From contig NC_064619.1 in NCBI RefSeq assembly GCF_023898315.1, positions 297,328,150-297,392,149 on the forward strand: a DNA stretch of 64,000 nucleotides, given 5' to 3'. Source of the DNA: Schistocerca nitens. Its lineage: Eukaryota > Arthropoda > Insecta > Orthoptera > Acrididae. Under the pieces are notes generated by a model. That model had not been told where the DNA came from and made no database searches. It saw only the letters and a program-made list of their open reading frames with translations. A program made the position numbers and the translations under genes. Of the stretch, positions 43,723 to 54,930 are shown in pieces. Position 1 is the stretch's first letter. Every line of letters starts with the position of its first letter.

Positions 43723-45917
43723 GCTCTATCAGTAGTGCTATAACTGTATGCTGTAGCACTCTTTCCTCTGTTTATAAGCATTATCTTCCATTTATCCACA
43801 ATGAACGTAAATTACCACTCGTATATCGGTTAGTTATGATTAAGATGCAGTTACTCACGGAAGTCCAGTGTGGGCTGTCATTATCATATGGCAGCGAAAC
43901 TTGGTACCTATGCTGACGCATTAATGCGGAACCGATTTACACTGAAAAAATTAGTTCCAATTTTAGCCACAAGGTGCAAATCTGGCAATGTACACCATCT
44001 CGCAAACTTCCCTCTTGCTCATATTGAACAAACTGTGTAAACGACAGTTAATGACGAAGTTAACATTATGACTTTCTCATTTGTTAGACCTTTCCTGCCC
44101 ACGTCCCGTTCGTAATCCATTACATATGGAAACATTTCTATACGTATTTCTGGTACTCACAGCGTCAGATTTGCAGCTGGTGGCCAAAACTGGAACAAAT
44201 GTTTTTCAACGTACATCGGACAGCATTAACGCACTACAATGTCTACGAAGTTACTCTGTCCTACGATAATGACAGCCTACACTGGACTTCTATGTGTAGG
44301 TGCACTTTAATTATAACCACACATTATTTATCGACCTTTATTACTTTCGTGTATGACTGCTCATTCTGCTTGACAAAATATTTGTATTTTTACAGAACAT
44401 TATTTTCGTCCCCGATGTGCGTTCGCTGTCGAGGTTTCTGAACCAAGTGTTTAAAATATTTTGTTCTTTTTTCCGACACAGTTACAATTATGTTTTAAGA
44501 TAACCGGTTTCAACCGCCTGAATGGGCCATCCTCGTTACTGAAGCCGTGATTCATGCTCACAAGATTTATGAATATTTTTTTAACTACCATATTAAACAT
44601 TCGAAATTCCTGAAATGTTGGAAACCATAGTTTGAAGCATGTGTACTACTGAAATAAGAATCTTTACATATTTCACGTCTCTACTACATTGTAGTTGTCA
44701 GAACTTCATATCTTACAAATGGAATCTTTGAGATGTGTTGTGTATGATACATGATGACGTGCATGCAGACAGAATGGCGGGGAGACTGTGTACTTTAAAC
44801 GATATTTTTATATGGGATTCGAACCATAGCATCTCTTATTGACAGACTGTCTCCAAGTTTTCTTGATATAATTTTTAAATTAAGGTAAAATTGAATTTTC
44901 ATGTAAAAGGACTTTTCTTTAAAAGCTAAGCAGCTGCTTGAAACGAGACTGCAGATAAATTCAGGAAACCTAAGACTCCCTCTTTTTTAAGTATACACGA
45001 GAGTGTTGCAACAACAATTTAGGGACATAATACATTGAATTTTGCAAACTATTTCTTGCAGAGTGACACTCTTGAGTACATAGTTCAGACTACAGTTACA
45101 TATTCTCAGCTCAGTTTCCAGGTAAATACATACATCGCACGAAAAGCGCTATTTCAATATTATCTCAGTTCTTGATAACCATTTATTCTTGGGGAGAATG
45201 ATGCTGTGATTACCATTTGCTGGCAGGGGTCAGTCTAAAAGAGAGAGAATTAAGACACAGACACCGTTATAGAGATATGAGAAAAATACGATGTGGATGG
45301 GAGGAGGGCGGGAGAAGAGAGGGCACAGAAAAAAACGACGTATTGACAGTAGAAAATTAATTAAATGCATTGTCTTTATTGTTCAGTTCAGTATACTGAA
45401 TTTAGTGTAATTTTTTTTTCTGTGGCTGAATTCAATTCTTCTCACAATATAGTGTTGAAATGAGATATCATCCGTCTGCGCGTCATATGATTGTGTATGC
45501 AATCACTTCTACTGCGGCCACAGCATCTCTCCATTAACACAGTCCAACATCGTTCCAGAAGTCGTCACATTAGCACTAGGTATATAGCGGTACGGCCTCG
45601 TGAGATCTAAGTCAATTAATTGCTTGTTTCTTTTGGTTCTAAGACCAAGATGAGGAACAAGTCACTCAGTTTAACGGATGTGGAAAACCGGCTGTAAACC
45701 ACAGACTAGTTGTTGCATCAGAGCAGCGGACCAACATTCGATCTGGTGCCGATTGGCTTCACTCTCTCTCGCAAATCGCAAGTGCTTCGTGTGACGCTCT
45801 GATGGAAATTGGTTATCTTTTGTGCTTACATTTTAGAAATACCGCAACAATTTTTTCCTTGGCATCTATAAATGTGACACGGAAACTTTATCTGGTGCAT
45901 TATCTGTTTCGCCTATA
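43723..45917. other. No gene recognised
   Basis: Long AT-rich stretch without supported coding signal. AGATAACCGGTTTCAACCGC near 44500 is another dispersed CCGGTTTC motif, followed by GGGCCATCCTC. Confidence 0.45.
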
Positions 45918-46320
45918 TAAAGGATGCTACAAAATTACTTTTACGAACTGTAGGGACAGATTCCTTACTCTAAAACAAAGAAACAATGTCGGATAAATGT
46001 GGGCTCTAAGATGCATACCTTAAGAACTATGAGCACTTGCTTGTCATCGCTATTGTGAATCACATTTCCTCTACTGAACAAGTGCTCATAGGTCTGAAGA
46101 TATGCATTTTAGAGCCCAGGTTTTCTGGATATTTTTTTCTTGTTTTGGTCCATATTAACGCCTTCCAAAACATGGAAAACAAAGAGCTTGCTGTAGGAGA
46201 GATGTGTTACACATTTCTGAAGATAAGCAAGTGCTCTTAATACTTAAGTTATGCGTTTTAGAGCTCCTGTTTACTAGACTTCTTTACTTGTTTTGGTGTA
46301 ACAAGCCTGTTACCTAAGCT
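45918..46320 (+). repeat. Tandem-dimer repeat family, copy 1
   Basis: Two units begin CAAGTGCTCATAGG (46079) and CAAGTGCTCTTAAT (46228), 149 bp apart. Each continues with an ATGCATTTTAGAGCCC-like stretch and a TTGTTTTGGTCCAT-like stretch. An inverted half-unit lies just upstream (46002-46039). A second copy of the whole arrangement is at 47430-47715. No protein is encoded; the element class is unknown to me. Confidence 0.75.
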
Positions 46321-47429
46321 TGTATAAGTATTTTTGAAACACTCCATATATATACAAAATGTCCCTCCTAAGAGGCGTCAGGCTCATTTTCTCTGGTGTG
46401 TATACAGGAATTTGCAATTTCTTTTTCCGGTATGTGGCTGGAATCGCCCTAAACAAATACTGCTCATCACGTCTTTCATGCGGCGCACACTTTCGACGGA
46501 AGACGTCACTCTGTTTCCCTTTACGAAAACAAATCTTTTTAAACGAGAATTTTACAAGACCATTCGATAGAGCAATCCAAAATTATGTGGTGCGATATTC
46601 GTTTTGTCGAAATGTATTAACAGAGACTAAAACACGAAGACTAAACCGTACTCCAACAGCGACTGAGCAGCACTGTTGCATTACGGTAGCAGTCAGCGCT
46701 TTCCGTCGACAGTGGGCATCGCATGAAAGAAGTGACCAGCGGTATTTGCTTGGGGCTTCTTAAAACGTTATTTTTAAGGTTTTCTGCACGCATTTTAAAA
46801 GTGTGAATACAACGCTGGTACTGGTAAAGAATGAAGTACTATCATACAACATCTACTTTAGTCCGAGCTATTTTCTACCGAAAATTACCTGCATGTTACG
46901 TAGACAGGGCCAAGTAACGTACGTACTATTAATCAAAACAAGTTGTTGCCTCACTGGAGAAAGCGCCATGGAATTGCGTGGGGTGCGTGACCGAACTTTC
47001 GGTCAGACTGTCGCAATTAATGCCAATGAGCGGCGAGCCAGAGGCAGTTGGCGGTCAGCCATAATGTTATCCGGGAACCTGTCGGACCACTGCGATTCCT
47101 TTTACCTTCCAGACTACGTTTGCCTTAAATAAGTCGAATTCTGCACTTGCAGATATGTTTCCACATCTTAAGTGTGGTCGCGTGTGCAGTAGCTGTTTGC
47201 CGCTTTGGTTGGTTGCTCACGATGAGAGGTTTCAGCGCGGTTATATGCATGGATTAGACTTGCGTTTTCTATGTGCGCATCAGGTGTTTTGTTCCTGCAG
47301 CGCCTACACGTAATAGTGACTGCATTATGGACGCCTATGGGCTCACGCTCTGTAAATAGGGTGCCGAGGAAGAATGGTTAGTAGTCATGGTTATGAAAGG
47401 AACGATCATCAGAAGCAAAAAAGTGTAGT
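46321..47429. other. No recognised gene
   Basis: A 134-codon frame at 46359-46763 (+) and one of 109 codons at 46803-47132 (+) show no motif, signal peptide or family resemblance. I treat both as chance frames between two copies of the tandem-dimer repeat. Confidence 0.4.
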
Positions 47430-47715
47430 AAATATATGCTTTGTAATACATAACGTAAGAGCTATGAGCACTTTTTTCAGTGAAAGAGATGTCTCACATA
47501 GCGAAGGTGAACAAATGCTTATAGCTCTTAATCTATGCGCCTTAGAGCCCCCATTTCCTTGACTCTTTTTCTGGTTTTGATGCATACCACATCTCAAAAT
47601 GTCGAAAGCAAAGAGCTTGCGGTAAAAGAGATTTGTTTGAGAGCATCAAAAAGAAGTGGTTATAGCTCTTACGGTAAGCAATTTAGAGCCCATGTATTGT
47701 GAACTCTTTTCCTTC
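47430..47715 (+). repeat. Tandem-dimer repeat family, copy 2
   Basis: Same order as copy 1: inverted half-unit with AGAGCTATGAGCACTT, unit one from about 47510 (ACAAATGCTTATAGCTCTTA, TTAGAGCCCCCATTTCC, CAAAGAGCTTGCGGTAAAAG) and unit two from about 47652 (GTGGTTATAGCTCTTACGG, TTTAGAGCCCATG). Unit spacing is about 142 bp. Confidence 0.75.
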
Positions 47716-48980
47716 AAATTATTGATCCTGTCATGTCCCACAACATGGACCATTCCTCCTGGGACATCCTTTATAGCTTTGTGATTAGCGCTAATTTCAA
47801 GAAAACAGTACAGACTGTAATCACTTACGAAGTCAACTAAAGCTAATTTCACTTTTACATTAAGTAGATGGCGCAGAGCTCTCATTACAGCATAATGCAG
47901 ACCGTTTCTAGAACAGTATAAAATGTGATTTCAATATAGTGACTTATTATAAATACCCATTCGCTCGAAAAAAGCAAGCTAATACTAGGTTCCCGGTCAT
48001 CTGCCCATGAGACAGTTTGATGGTACACAAGAGAAGCTCAAGAGAAGAAGACTGAAATAAAATTCAGTTATTTTTTAACAAATATTCATTTTAGGTCGCG
48101 CTACATCCAGAGTCCGTCAGGTGAGTAGAATCTACAAATAAATTACGGCTCTACGGCTCTGAAGGTATGATTAGTTAGCACAAATGCGAAACACTTGCTG
48201 TCGAAATTCCGAGAACTTTTACCACGAATAGTTTACTATGTCAAAATATTGCATCCTTTAGCGTAATGAGAAATGAGAGTAAAATTAAAGAAATTAGGAC
48301 AGTATAACAGCCAGTTTTTAGGCCACAAGTGTCTTAAAATGAGCCAGTCTGATGAATAAAATTGGTACTTAAAATTGCTTAATTTTTCCATACAAATGGA
48401 AAATACATGGGAACGTGCGTAATGCTTAACAAATAAGCTTCTTTCTCATTTTAATTCAGGTCTGTTTCGTTTACCACCAGAAGAGATTCGTAATATTCGG
48501 AGGTTGTTCTTTGCCCTTTATAGGATGATCAGTAAGACGAATCCATCTTACAGCCCAGGAAACATTGCCTATACTATTTCTGGCAGATAAAATCGACCTC
48601 ACTTTCGTTTTTACCAGTTCACCTGCTTCCATCATGTCTTTAACTGTTGATTGGTTTCCGGGTTTAAGTAATTGGCCGACATTTCATCAAGATACCGATT
48701 GTTCAAAAAGTCAAAACATTTGTTTGCGTGTTTTATTTTAATCAGAACTCAATAAATCCTTCATCTGTTTTGCACAGAGCAGTCTCATAAATAATTCTTC
48801 ATGTAAAATGTACCTCACTCTTCTCCCAATAAAGCTATAGAACCAGGTACTTCATACCCTTAAATTATGGATCGTACATAATATTGTGAGCTTCCTCCGA
48901 AGCTTTTGTGTCGCCCTTTACATAGATCATAAAGAAAAAAAATAATCAAGTTGAAATCAGCTGTTTATTTCTGAAATATC
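47716..48980. other. No gene recognised
   Basis: AT-rich spacer with no supported feature. Confidence 0.4.
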
Positions 48981-49355
48981 TTTTCAAAAACAGCCACAAA
49001 TCGCACTTTGTACTTTTTATTATGATCCGTTTCGCTCTTCAAATGAAACAGAGCATTATCAGAACATACAGTTTAAAGTTGGCTGTCAACTTTAAACATT
49101 GCCTTTACAGTTGTCTCACGGCTCTAAATATTAATTTGGCTGTACTATAGTACTTAAATTTACGTTAAAGTACAGTAGTAAATGATGAAATTGACACTGA
49201 CAGCGCCAAAGATGAAATTGACTCAATTTGAAGGCAATCTTTAATGCTCTCAGCCAACTTTAAACTGTATACTATGATGATGATCTTGTTGATTTGAAGA
49301 GCGAAACCGATCATATTAAAAAATACAAAGTGTGCCCCTTGGCTGTTTTTGAAAA
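48981..49355. repeat. Palindromic element with ~120-bp arms
   Basis: The left arm (48981-49111) and right arm (49231-49355) are reverse complements with scattered differences, both starting TTTTCAAAAACAGCCA outermost and containing GATCSGTTTCGCTCTTCAAA and CAGTTTAAAGTTGGCT. The arms surround a loop of about 120 bp. There is no coding capacity. This is the structure of a foldback-type or long-TIR MITE; the superfamily is unknown. Confidence 0.85.
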
Positions 49356-51606
49356 CTTAGTTTTACCACTGGCTCCCTTGCAGAAAAATGCCTGCTCTTG
49401 GTACGTTTCCTAAATGTTGAATATGGAGAAATAGACCCATTACCAACCTTCACGAACTACGAAGGATGGCAATATTTGTCATGATGGCAGGGAATAACAG
49501 TAATTGATCAGAATATGCTACTTAGTTCTCAGTCTGACTTGCATATTAGTATTTCTTAACGACCAATTTCCGACGGCAGTCATCTATTACCAAGTTTCAG
49601 ATAGTGATAAGGTCACTAGTTGGTCAGAGAGATGTCACATAGTCTTTCACTGAGCTGTACCTTCATCACTACCTGAAATTTGATACTGAATTTATTGGGT
49701 TGGTACTCAAGATACATTACTTCGAAATACATACCAGCACAACAAGTTTTTTTCAAATACACGTAATGCCACGGGATTCTCGTACTTGGCCCCAGTGTCT
49801 TGGGATCTAACACCGTATACAGAGAAGATAATACACTATCCCGTGATTTCAAAGAGATAACGATCAAATAAAGTGACGAAATGTCACACAGAACGTATTA
49901 CTAAGGAAATTCACTCACATTTGAAATCAGCTATTTCTACTTCCACTCCGCCAACGAAAAGCTGTCACAGACTGATTGCGGCACAACAGAAAAAAGAGTT
50001 TTATGAATTTCATGAAATGTGATAATTAATTTTCCGCTTTATTGCAAATACCCCCTCACTCGAACGAAACGAAATTGAAGCTTACGCTATGAAATCCGCC
50101 TGCAGAGAGTCATACCTGCAACCCGCTTCACACCGCTGCTATGTTGGTGCAGGCGCTGAGACTCACAGGCACGGAACGCTAATTGCCCTGCGTACCTTTG
50201 TTTCTGCTCACTCTTACTTTCTATCCTAGTCTCGCATTTCTTATTTTTTGTTTTTATTTGTAGCCTGAAACTAGCGGTAATAGCGACAGTTCGAATTCCT
50301 TTTTCACCTGAACCGTATTACGCCCAATCTAGTCACTTCAGCTGCTATCTTATTCACATTGGACCTTACGTCATGCTAACTATAACTCAAACAATTTCTC
50401 TTAACCATCGAGATAACAACCTGGTGTTTCGTATCCCTTGTTTCATGTGTTCCATACGTTACGAAAATGTATTGATAAACAAAATGTGTCTATTTTCTCC
50501 GTAAACTTCTAACAGCGTGATATTATTTTTGAGGTGACAGTATATAAAAGAGAAAAAGAGTGTAACGTTTTCAATCACCACTGTTTCTTCATTGGAATCA
50601 AACGAAAGTCGTCCTTTCTTTCTGTATGTGAGGGCATAAACTATATAAACTTTGTAAATCCAGTATAGTAAATGTTAACTACAGCGTTTGTTAAATGGTA
50701 TAACAGCATCTTTCGAATCGTATATCTTCCATATAATTCTGTGTAACGGAGGCTAAAATTTAACGTCTCGCGGTCAGTACTATAAAGAAATCAGTTGTGA
50801 CTTTTTTCAAATAATCATCTCGGCATTCAGCTAAAATTATTTAAGAAATTCACGGAAAATATAAAATCTCTGAGGAAATCAACGACTATGTGAAACTCAG
50901 ACCTCTCTGTCACTCCACAAACGCAGAACGCAATGGATATTGGCATCCTAGGAGATGTTCCTTACTGTCACAAAATGAAAAAAAAGCGAGAGTATAGAAT
51001 GTCAGCCCAGTTTCTTGACTGTACTGAAGAGTTTCTAGGAAACAGAACACATCGCGCCATTCTTAACAGAGGAGAAAACGTAGAAGTACTTCCGAGCGTG
51101 AATGCTACAGCTCACAATATACAGCATGGTCCATAGGTATAGAACTACCCTACTAAAACAAACAAATTCAGTGTCATGTAATACGAGATGGGAGAGGGGA
51201 AAATCTGTGAAGCTGTGTTACCAACATAGTGGTCAACCTTGAAGCCGCATTTTGGACGGAATTACCAGTTTTCAAAGAGACCAATTCCTGAGTATTGCTC
51301 CACATTCCAGGAACTTTCGAGGGTATAAATGATAGATAAAGCATAAAAGATCCAAAGGAGATCAGTGTGTTTCGCCACACGCTTGTTTTATTTCACAAGA
51401 AAGAGTCACAGAGATGTTCATCCAGGTTAGACATGCACAACGAGAGAGTCGTTGTGTATCACGTTACGACTTCTTCTAAAATTCCGCAAGGGTACGTTCT
51501 TAGAAAAGTAAATTAACATGTTGTATCCTGCTACATACGCTGCAGAACACTGAGAATGTAACAACAGGAAAGAAAATAAATAACGAAATTAATCTAATTG
51601 TGTGTA
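49356..51606. other. No gene recognised
   Basis: AT-rich spacer. No reading frame above 83 codons, no family motif, and no SINE, which makes this one of the emptiest parts of the window. Confidence 0.45.
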
Positions 51607-52030
51607 TATACAGGGTATAACAGCTATTTGTGCAGATATTTCTATTGGTGACCGAGGACTGTGTACTGAACAACGTTATATCAATATTTTCTTCATTTAC
51701 GGACTAATAATTACACGTTGTATGTTTTTAGGCTGGGTAGTACCACCTAGAACGTGGCAAAAGAAGCCATTAATGCTGACTTTCCACTGAGCGGTAGGCA
51801 CGGTGCTGAAGTGTGGACGCACGGGCACAAAACGGATGGTCTATACTGGCCGGAGTAACCCATTTAGTGGTACAGTTACGGTCACGTAGAGAACATCATT
51901 TGAAGGCTATGAGACATGATTGTGGGAACACTGTTCGACGCAGAGAAAAAACAACCAACACACGAGGTGTGTACATTATAAGGTACTACATACAAAAATA
52001 TCTGCAGTTATTCCCGTTACACCCTGTATA
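51607..52030. mobile_element. MITE-like element with TATACAGGGT termini
   Basis: The 424-bp segment begins TATACAGGGTATAACAGC and ends with the reverse complement of TATACAGGGTGTAACGGG. The inverted similarity continues inward through TGCAGATATTT for about 35 bp. It has no transposase. ACAGGGTG termini are shared with the repeat at 37175 and 38392, which suggests a common mobilising source. Confidence 0.78.
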
Positions 52031-52189
52031 ACAGGAAGGATGCATGATTCAATCTGTACTTGAGGTTATCGATTACAGGAAAGAAATGTAGTGCAGGTTT
52101 TCCATCTCTGGGGGGGGAGGGGGGGGCAACAACAGCTCTAACCCGGTAGTTACTCAGTGTAACAGAGCTCTGATGACAGATACGTGTAG

Positions 52190-52600
52190 GTCGTCTCACA
52201 CAGCTTTAGCTCTGTGTCAGAGTTCATCAGTCACAGTGCCTGGCGAGTGGTGGAGTGTCAGCCTCTCGGCAACACCTGACCAGACGTTTTCAATAGGCGA
52301 GAGGTTTAGAGAACGTGCCGGACAGGACAAAAGTCGAACACTCTCTGCGTCGTGGAAGGTCATGACAACGGGGGTAACAAGCGCTCATCTGTTATCTTGT
52401 TGAAAGATGGTGTCACAAATATGTCGAAGACAGAGCACAGCCAGCTGCCTTAACATGTCAGAAATGTTGCAGCGGCCGCCAAAATTGAGACCCTGTGTGT
52501 CCTTGAGTATGACTCTCCAGCACCCATCGTTACCACACATGTACAACAGTCGAAGGATCCTGACCAATGCGAGCAGGAATATCGTGCAATGATAGACAGC
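52190..52600 (-). mobile_element. Tc1-like transposase C-terminal fragment
   Basis: On the minus strand, from high to low coordinate: RRLCSLLSIIARYSCSHW, then DTIFQQDNR (second aspartate, near 52400), then in another frame DAESVRLLSCPARSLNLSPIENVWSGVAERL (catalytic glutamate, about 52330-52240). Aspartate of SPDL has become asparagine. Related by its LLXCPARSXXLSPIENVWS wording to the intact transposase at 62.4 kb. The N-terminal half is absent. Confidence 0.78.
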
Positions 52601-52984
52601 AGACTACATAGCCTCCTCAGTCCTGAGAACACTTTTATTTAATTTTTTAAGTATTTTGTTCCATAATTTGCGTATTAGAACTACCAGAAACACAAGAAAA
52701 ATGTTTAACAAATCATTCATTGCTCCTAGTCCTACAAAGGGATGTCCTCCACAGGGGATGTTAGGTCTCACGGTGTAATGAAGTTCCACAAATCATATTT
52801 AATTAATAACATTATTTTTAGTTTTATCGGTGCATTATTTATTTAAATTACTACAAAAATAGATTTTATTGTTACAAAGTTGTACCTAAGTATATCTACT
52901 GAACAAAAGAAAATTGGATTAGAAAACAATTCGAAATACAGTATGTCTATCATAATCATTTATTTCTGATGACAAATTTAATTC

Positions 52985-54930
52985 ATTTAGTCTTTCAGCT
53001 CATGATAAAGCTTGCAGTAGTTGCATGTATCTTCCAGGCAGAGGAAAAATTTGCAGGTGGAACATCTTATGCGTGCCTTATTAACTGAACACCCTGGAAA
53101 TCGACAGCGATGTTTGGTTACCGGTTGAGGCCATTCTGGTAGATGTAGAACATTTTTGGTTCGAAGGGTGTCAGGAGGATGATCATCTCTAGATTTTGAA
53201 CGCTTTGGTGCTGTATTTTCGAAGTCAGGATCATCATCAGATATCTCTTCAGGTTGACGTGTATGCCATAGATATTCCTCAAACTTTTCTCTGAACTGGA
53301 GGCAGTCTAGAAAGCCATTCTTCAATGTACCCAAGACAGCTTGATCACGTTTGTATTCTACCCAAGAAGCACAAATAGCGAGAACAATGAAGTGCATAAT
53401 CACCCTTACAGTCCATTTCTTAGTTGTGGCAGTTATTCTATAATAGCTGATCAACCTTACGAGAACTCTTTTCTTTCCTGCACCAGCGGCAACATTTATC
53501 AACTGGATTTACTCGTTCTCTACTGGACATGAACATAACAGGGCGATTGTCGAACCACTTCACTACACAAACTTGGACATCACTTCTCAATGACTGATCA
53601 ATGGATCTCCTACCATTTTTCTTCATATCATTGTCCAATGATAGTTTGGAAGCTTCTGCAATTCTAGAGTTCTGTAATGTTCCAGTAGCTTAACACTCAG
53701 CTTCACTGTGCAATCGTCTAAAAGCGACTCCTATGTGAAATAACGGTCCATGTAGATGGTCAATCCAGGGAGAATAGTCGCTGTCAGTTTTATAACAGTT
53801 TTTCCACCTACATCCAAATTCTCATACTGAAAATGGCTCTGAGCACTATAAGACGTAACATCTGAGGTCATCAGTCCCCCAGAACTTAGAACCAGTTAAA
53901 CCTAGCCAACCTAAGGACGTTACACACATCCATGCCCGAGGTAGGATTGGAACCTGCGACAGTAGCGGTCGCGCGGTTCCAGACTGAAGCTCCTAGAACC
54001 GCTCGGCCACACCGGCCGGAGGTCTCATACTGAATGTTAGTCACTATAGGATCACCTTTCCCTTTGTAAAAGAAGAAATCAAAAGGAAGGCCATCAGATT
54101 AAGCCATTACAAAATTATTTAGTCTACAAGGGTTAGGTTTCGCTTTTATGACTTGTGTTGCTGGATTGTGACCCCAAAATGGAATCAACTGTTCATCAAC
54201 GGAAACGTTAGTGGGCTTGGGGTTCAATCTGCAACCATTCCATACACTTTCAAGAATTAGTTGTATTTTCCAAAATTTGTTGTTTTGTTTTACTTCGAGG
54301 GACACTTCATCATCATCAACAAGTTTCAAATGTTTTCTAATTGTAAAATATCTGTCACGGCAAATGTTTTTAGCAGTACATTCCATCCTAGTCTTTTTGG
54401 CCAATACACCCTAATCCTAGGACAGCACAAGTATGACATCATAACTATTGCAGAGATAAACCATCTCATTTCATCTACAGTACATTTCAGCTCTCTCCCA
54501 GAATTTTTAAGATATCTTCTGTTTGTATATTCGGTAAGGGTGCTAAAAATATTTTCTGGCAGATATTTACTCACATAGTCATGAGGTGGTAAGTTCACAC
54601 CGACTGCTACTTGTTCCTCATGTTCAGGTGCAGGTGGTAAAGGGAAAAAATCCAAAGTCCTTTTCCAAAATGTCCCTTCGATGGTGGATTGACTAGAGCA
54701 GATTCTTTCACATCTGCTATCGTTCCTGTCTTCAGCTTCGTCTTCTTATTCATTAGCTATGTCTAATCCCTGTTCATTACTAACGTGGTAACCTGGATCT
54801 GTACAGATATCATCATCATCATCATCATCATCTTCACCATCATCAGAGAATTCCAATTCACTAACATCTCCATCAAATGATTCATTTACAATATCTTCAA
54901 ATGCCTTTGAATCTGAAAAAAAATTCGAAA
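52985..54930 (-). pseudogene. PiggyBac-family transposase pseudogene
   Basis: PiggyBac transposases cut and paste at TTAA sites. The minus strand reads, N to C: an acidic tract with an (Asp)n run (about 54840-54800), FFPLPPAPEHEEQ and the DDE_Tnp_1_7-type N-terminal block (54655-54326), then in a new frame NVSVDEQLIPFWG with the first catalytic aspartate (54404-54099), IYMDRYFT with the second (codon 53746-53748), VVKWFDNRPVMFMSS with the third (about 53560-53520), RVIMHFIVLAICASWVEYK, and a C-terminal cysteine-rich zinc-binding domain (RCRFPGCSVNKARIRCSTCKFFLC). All three aspartates survive, but a stop follows YFT, frames shift at least twice and a SINE interrupts it. Boundaries of the whole element (TTAA) could not be fixed. 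Confidence 0.9.
53832..54022 (-). repeat. SINE family A copy inside piggyBac
   Basis: Minus-strand copy flanked by TCTCATACTGAA at 53820-53831 and 54023-54034, which splits the reading between the first and second aspartate blocks. It has more substitutions than most copies. Confidence 0.93.

Noticed and set aside
46359-47132. Two open frames of 134 and 109 codons
   Set aside because: They lie between copies of a non-coding repeat and show no domain or biased codon pattern.
49010-49060. YYDPF-like reading as a possible CSP exon 2
   Set aside because: It lies in the arm of a palindromic repeat, with no cysteine pair and no splice acceptor context.
54797-54850. ATC-triplet microsatellite as an independent repeat
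   Set aside because: It lies in the acidic Asp-rich N-terminal part of the piggyBac frame and is better explained as coding sequence.
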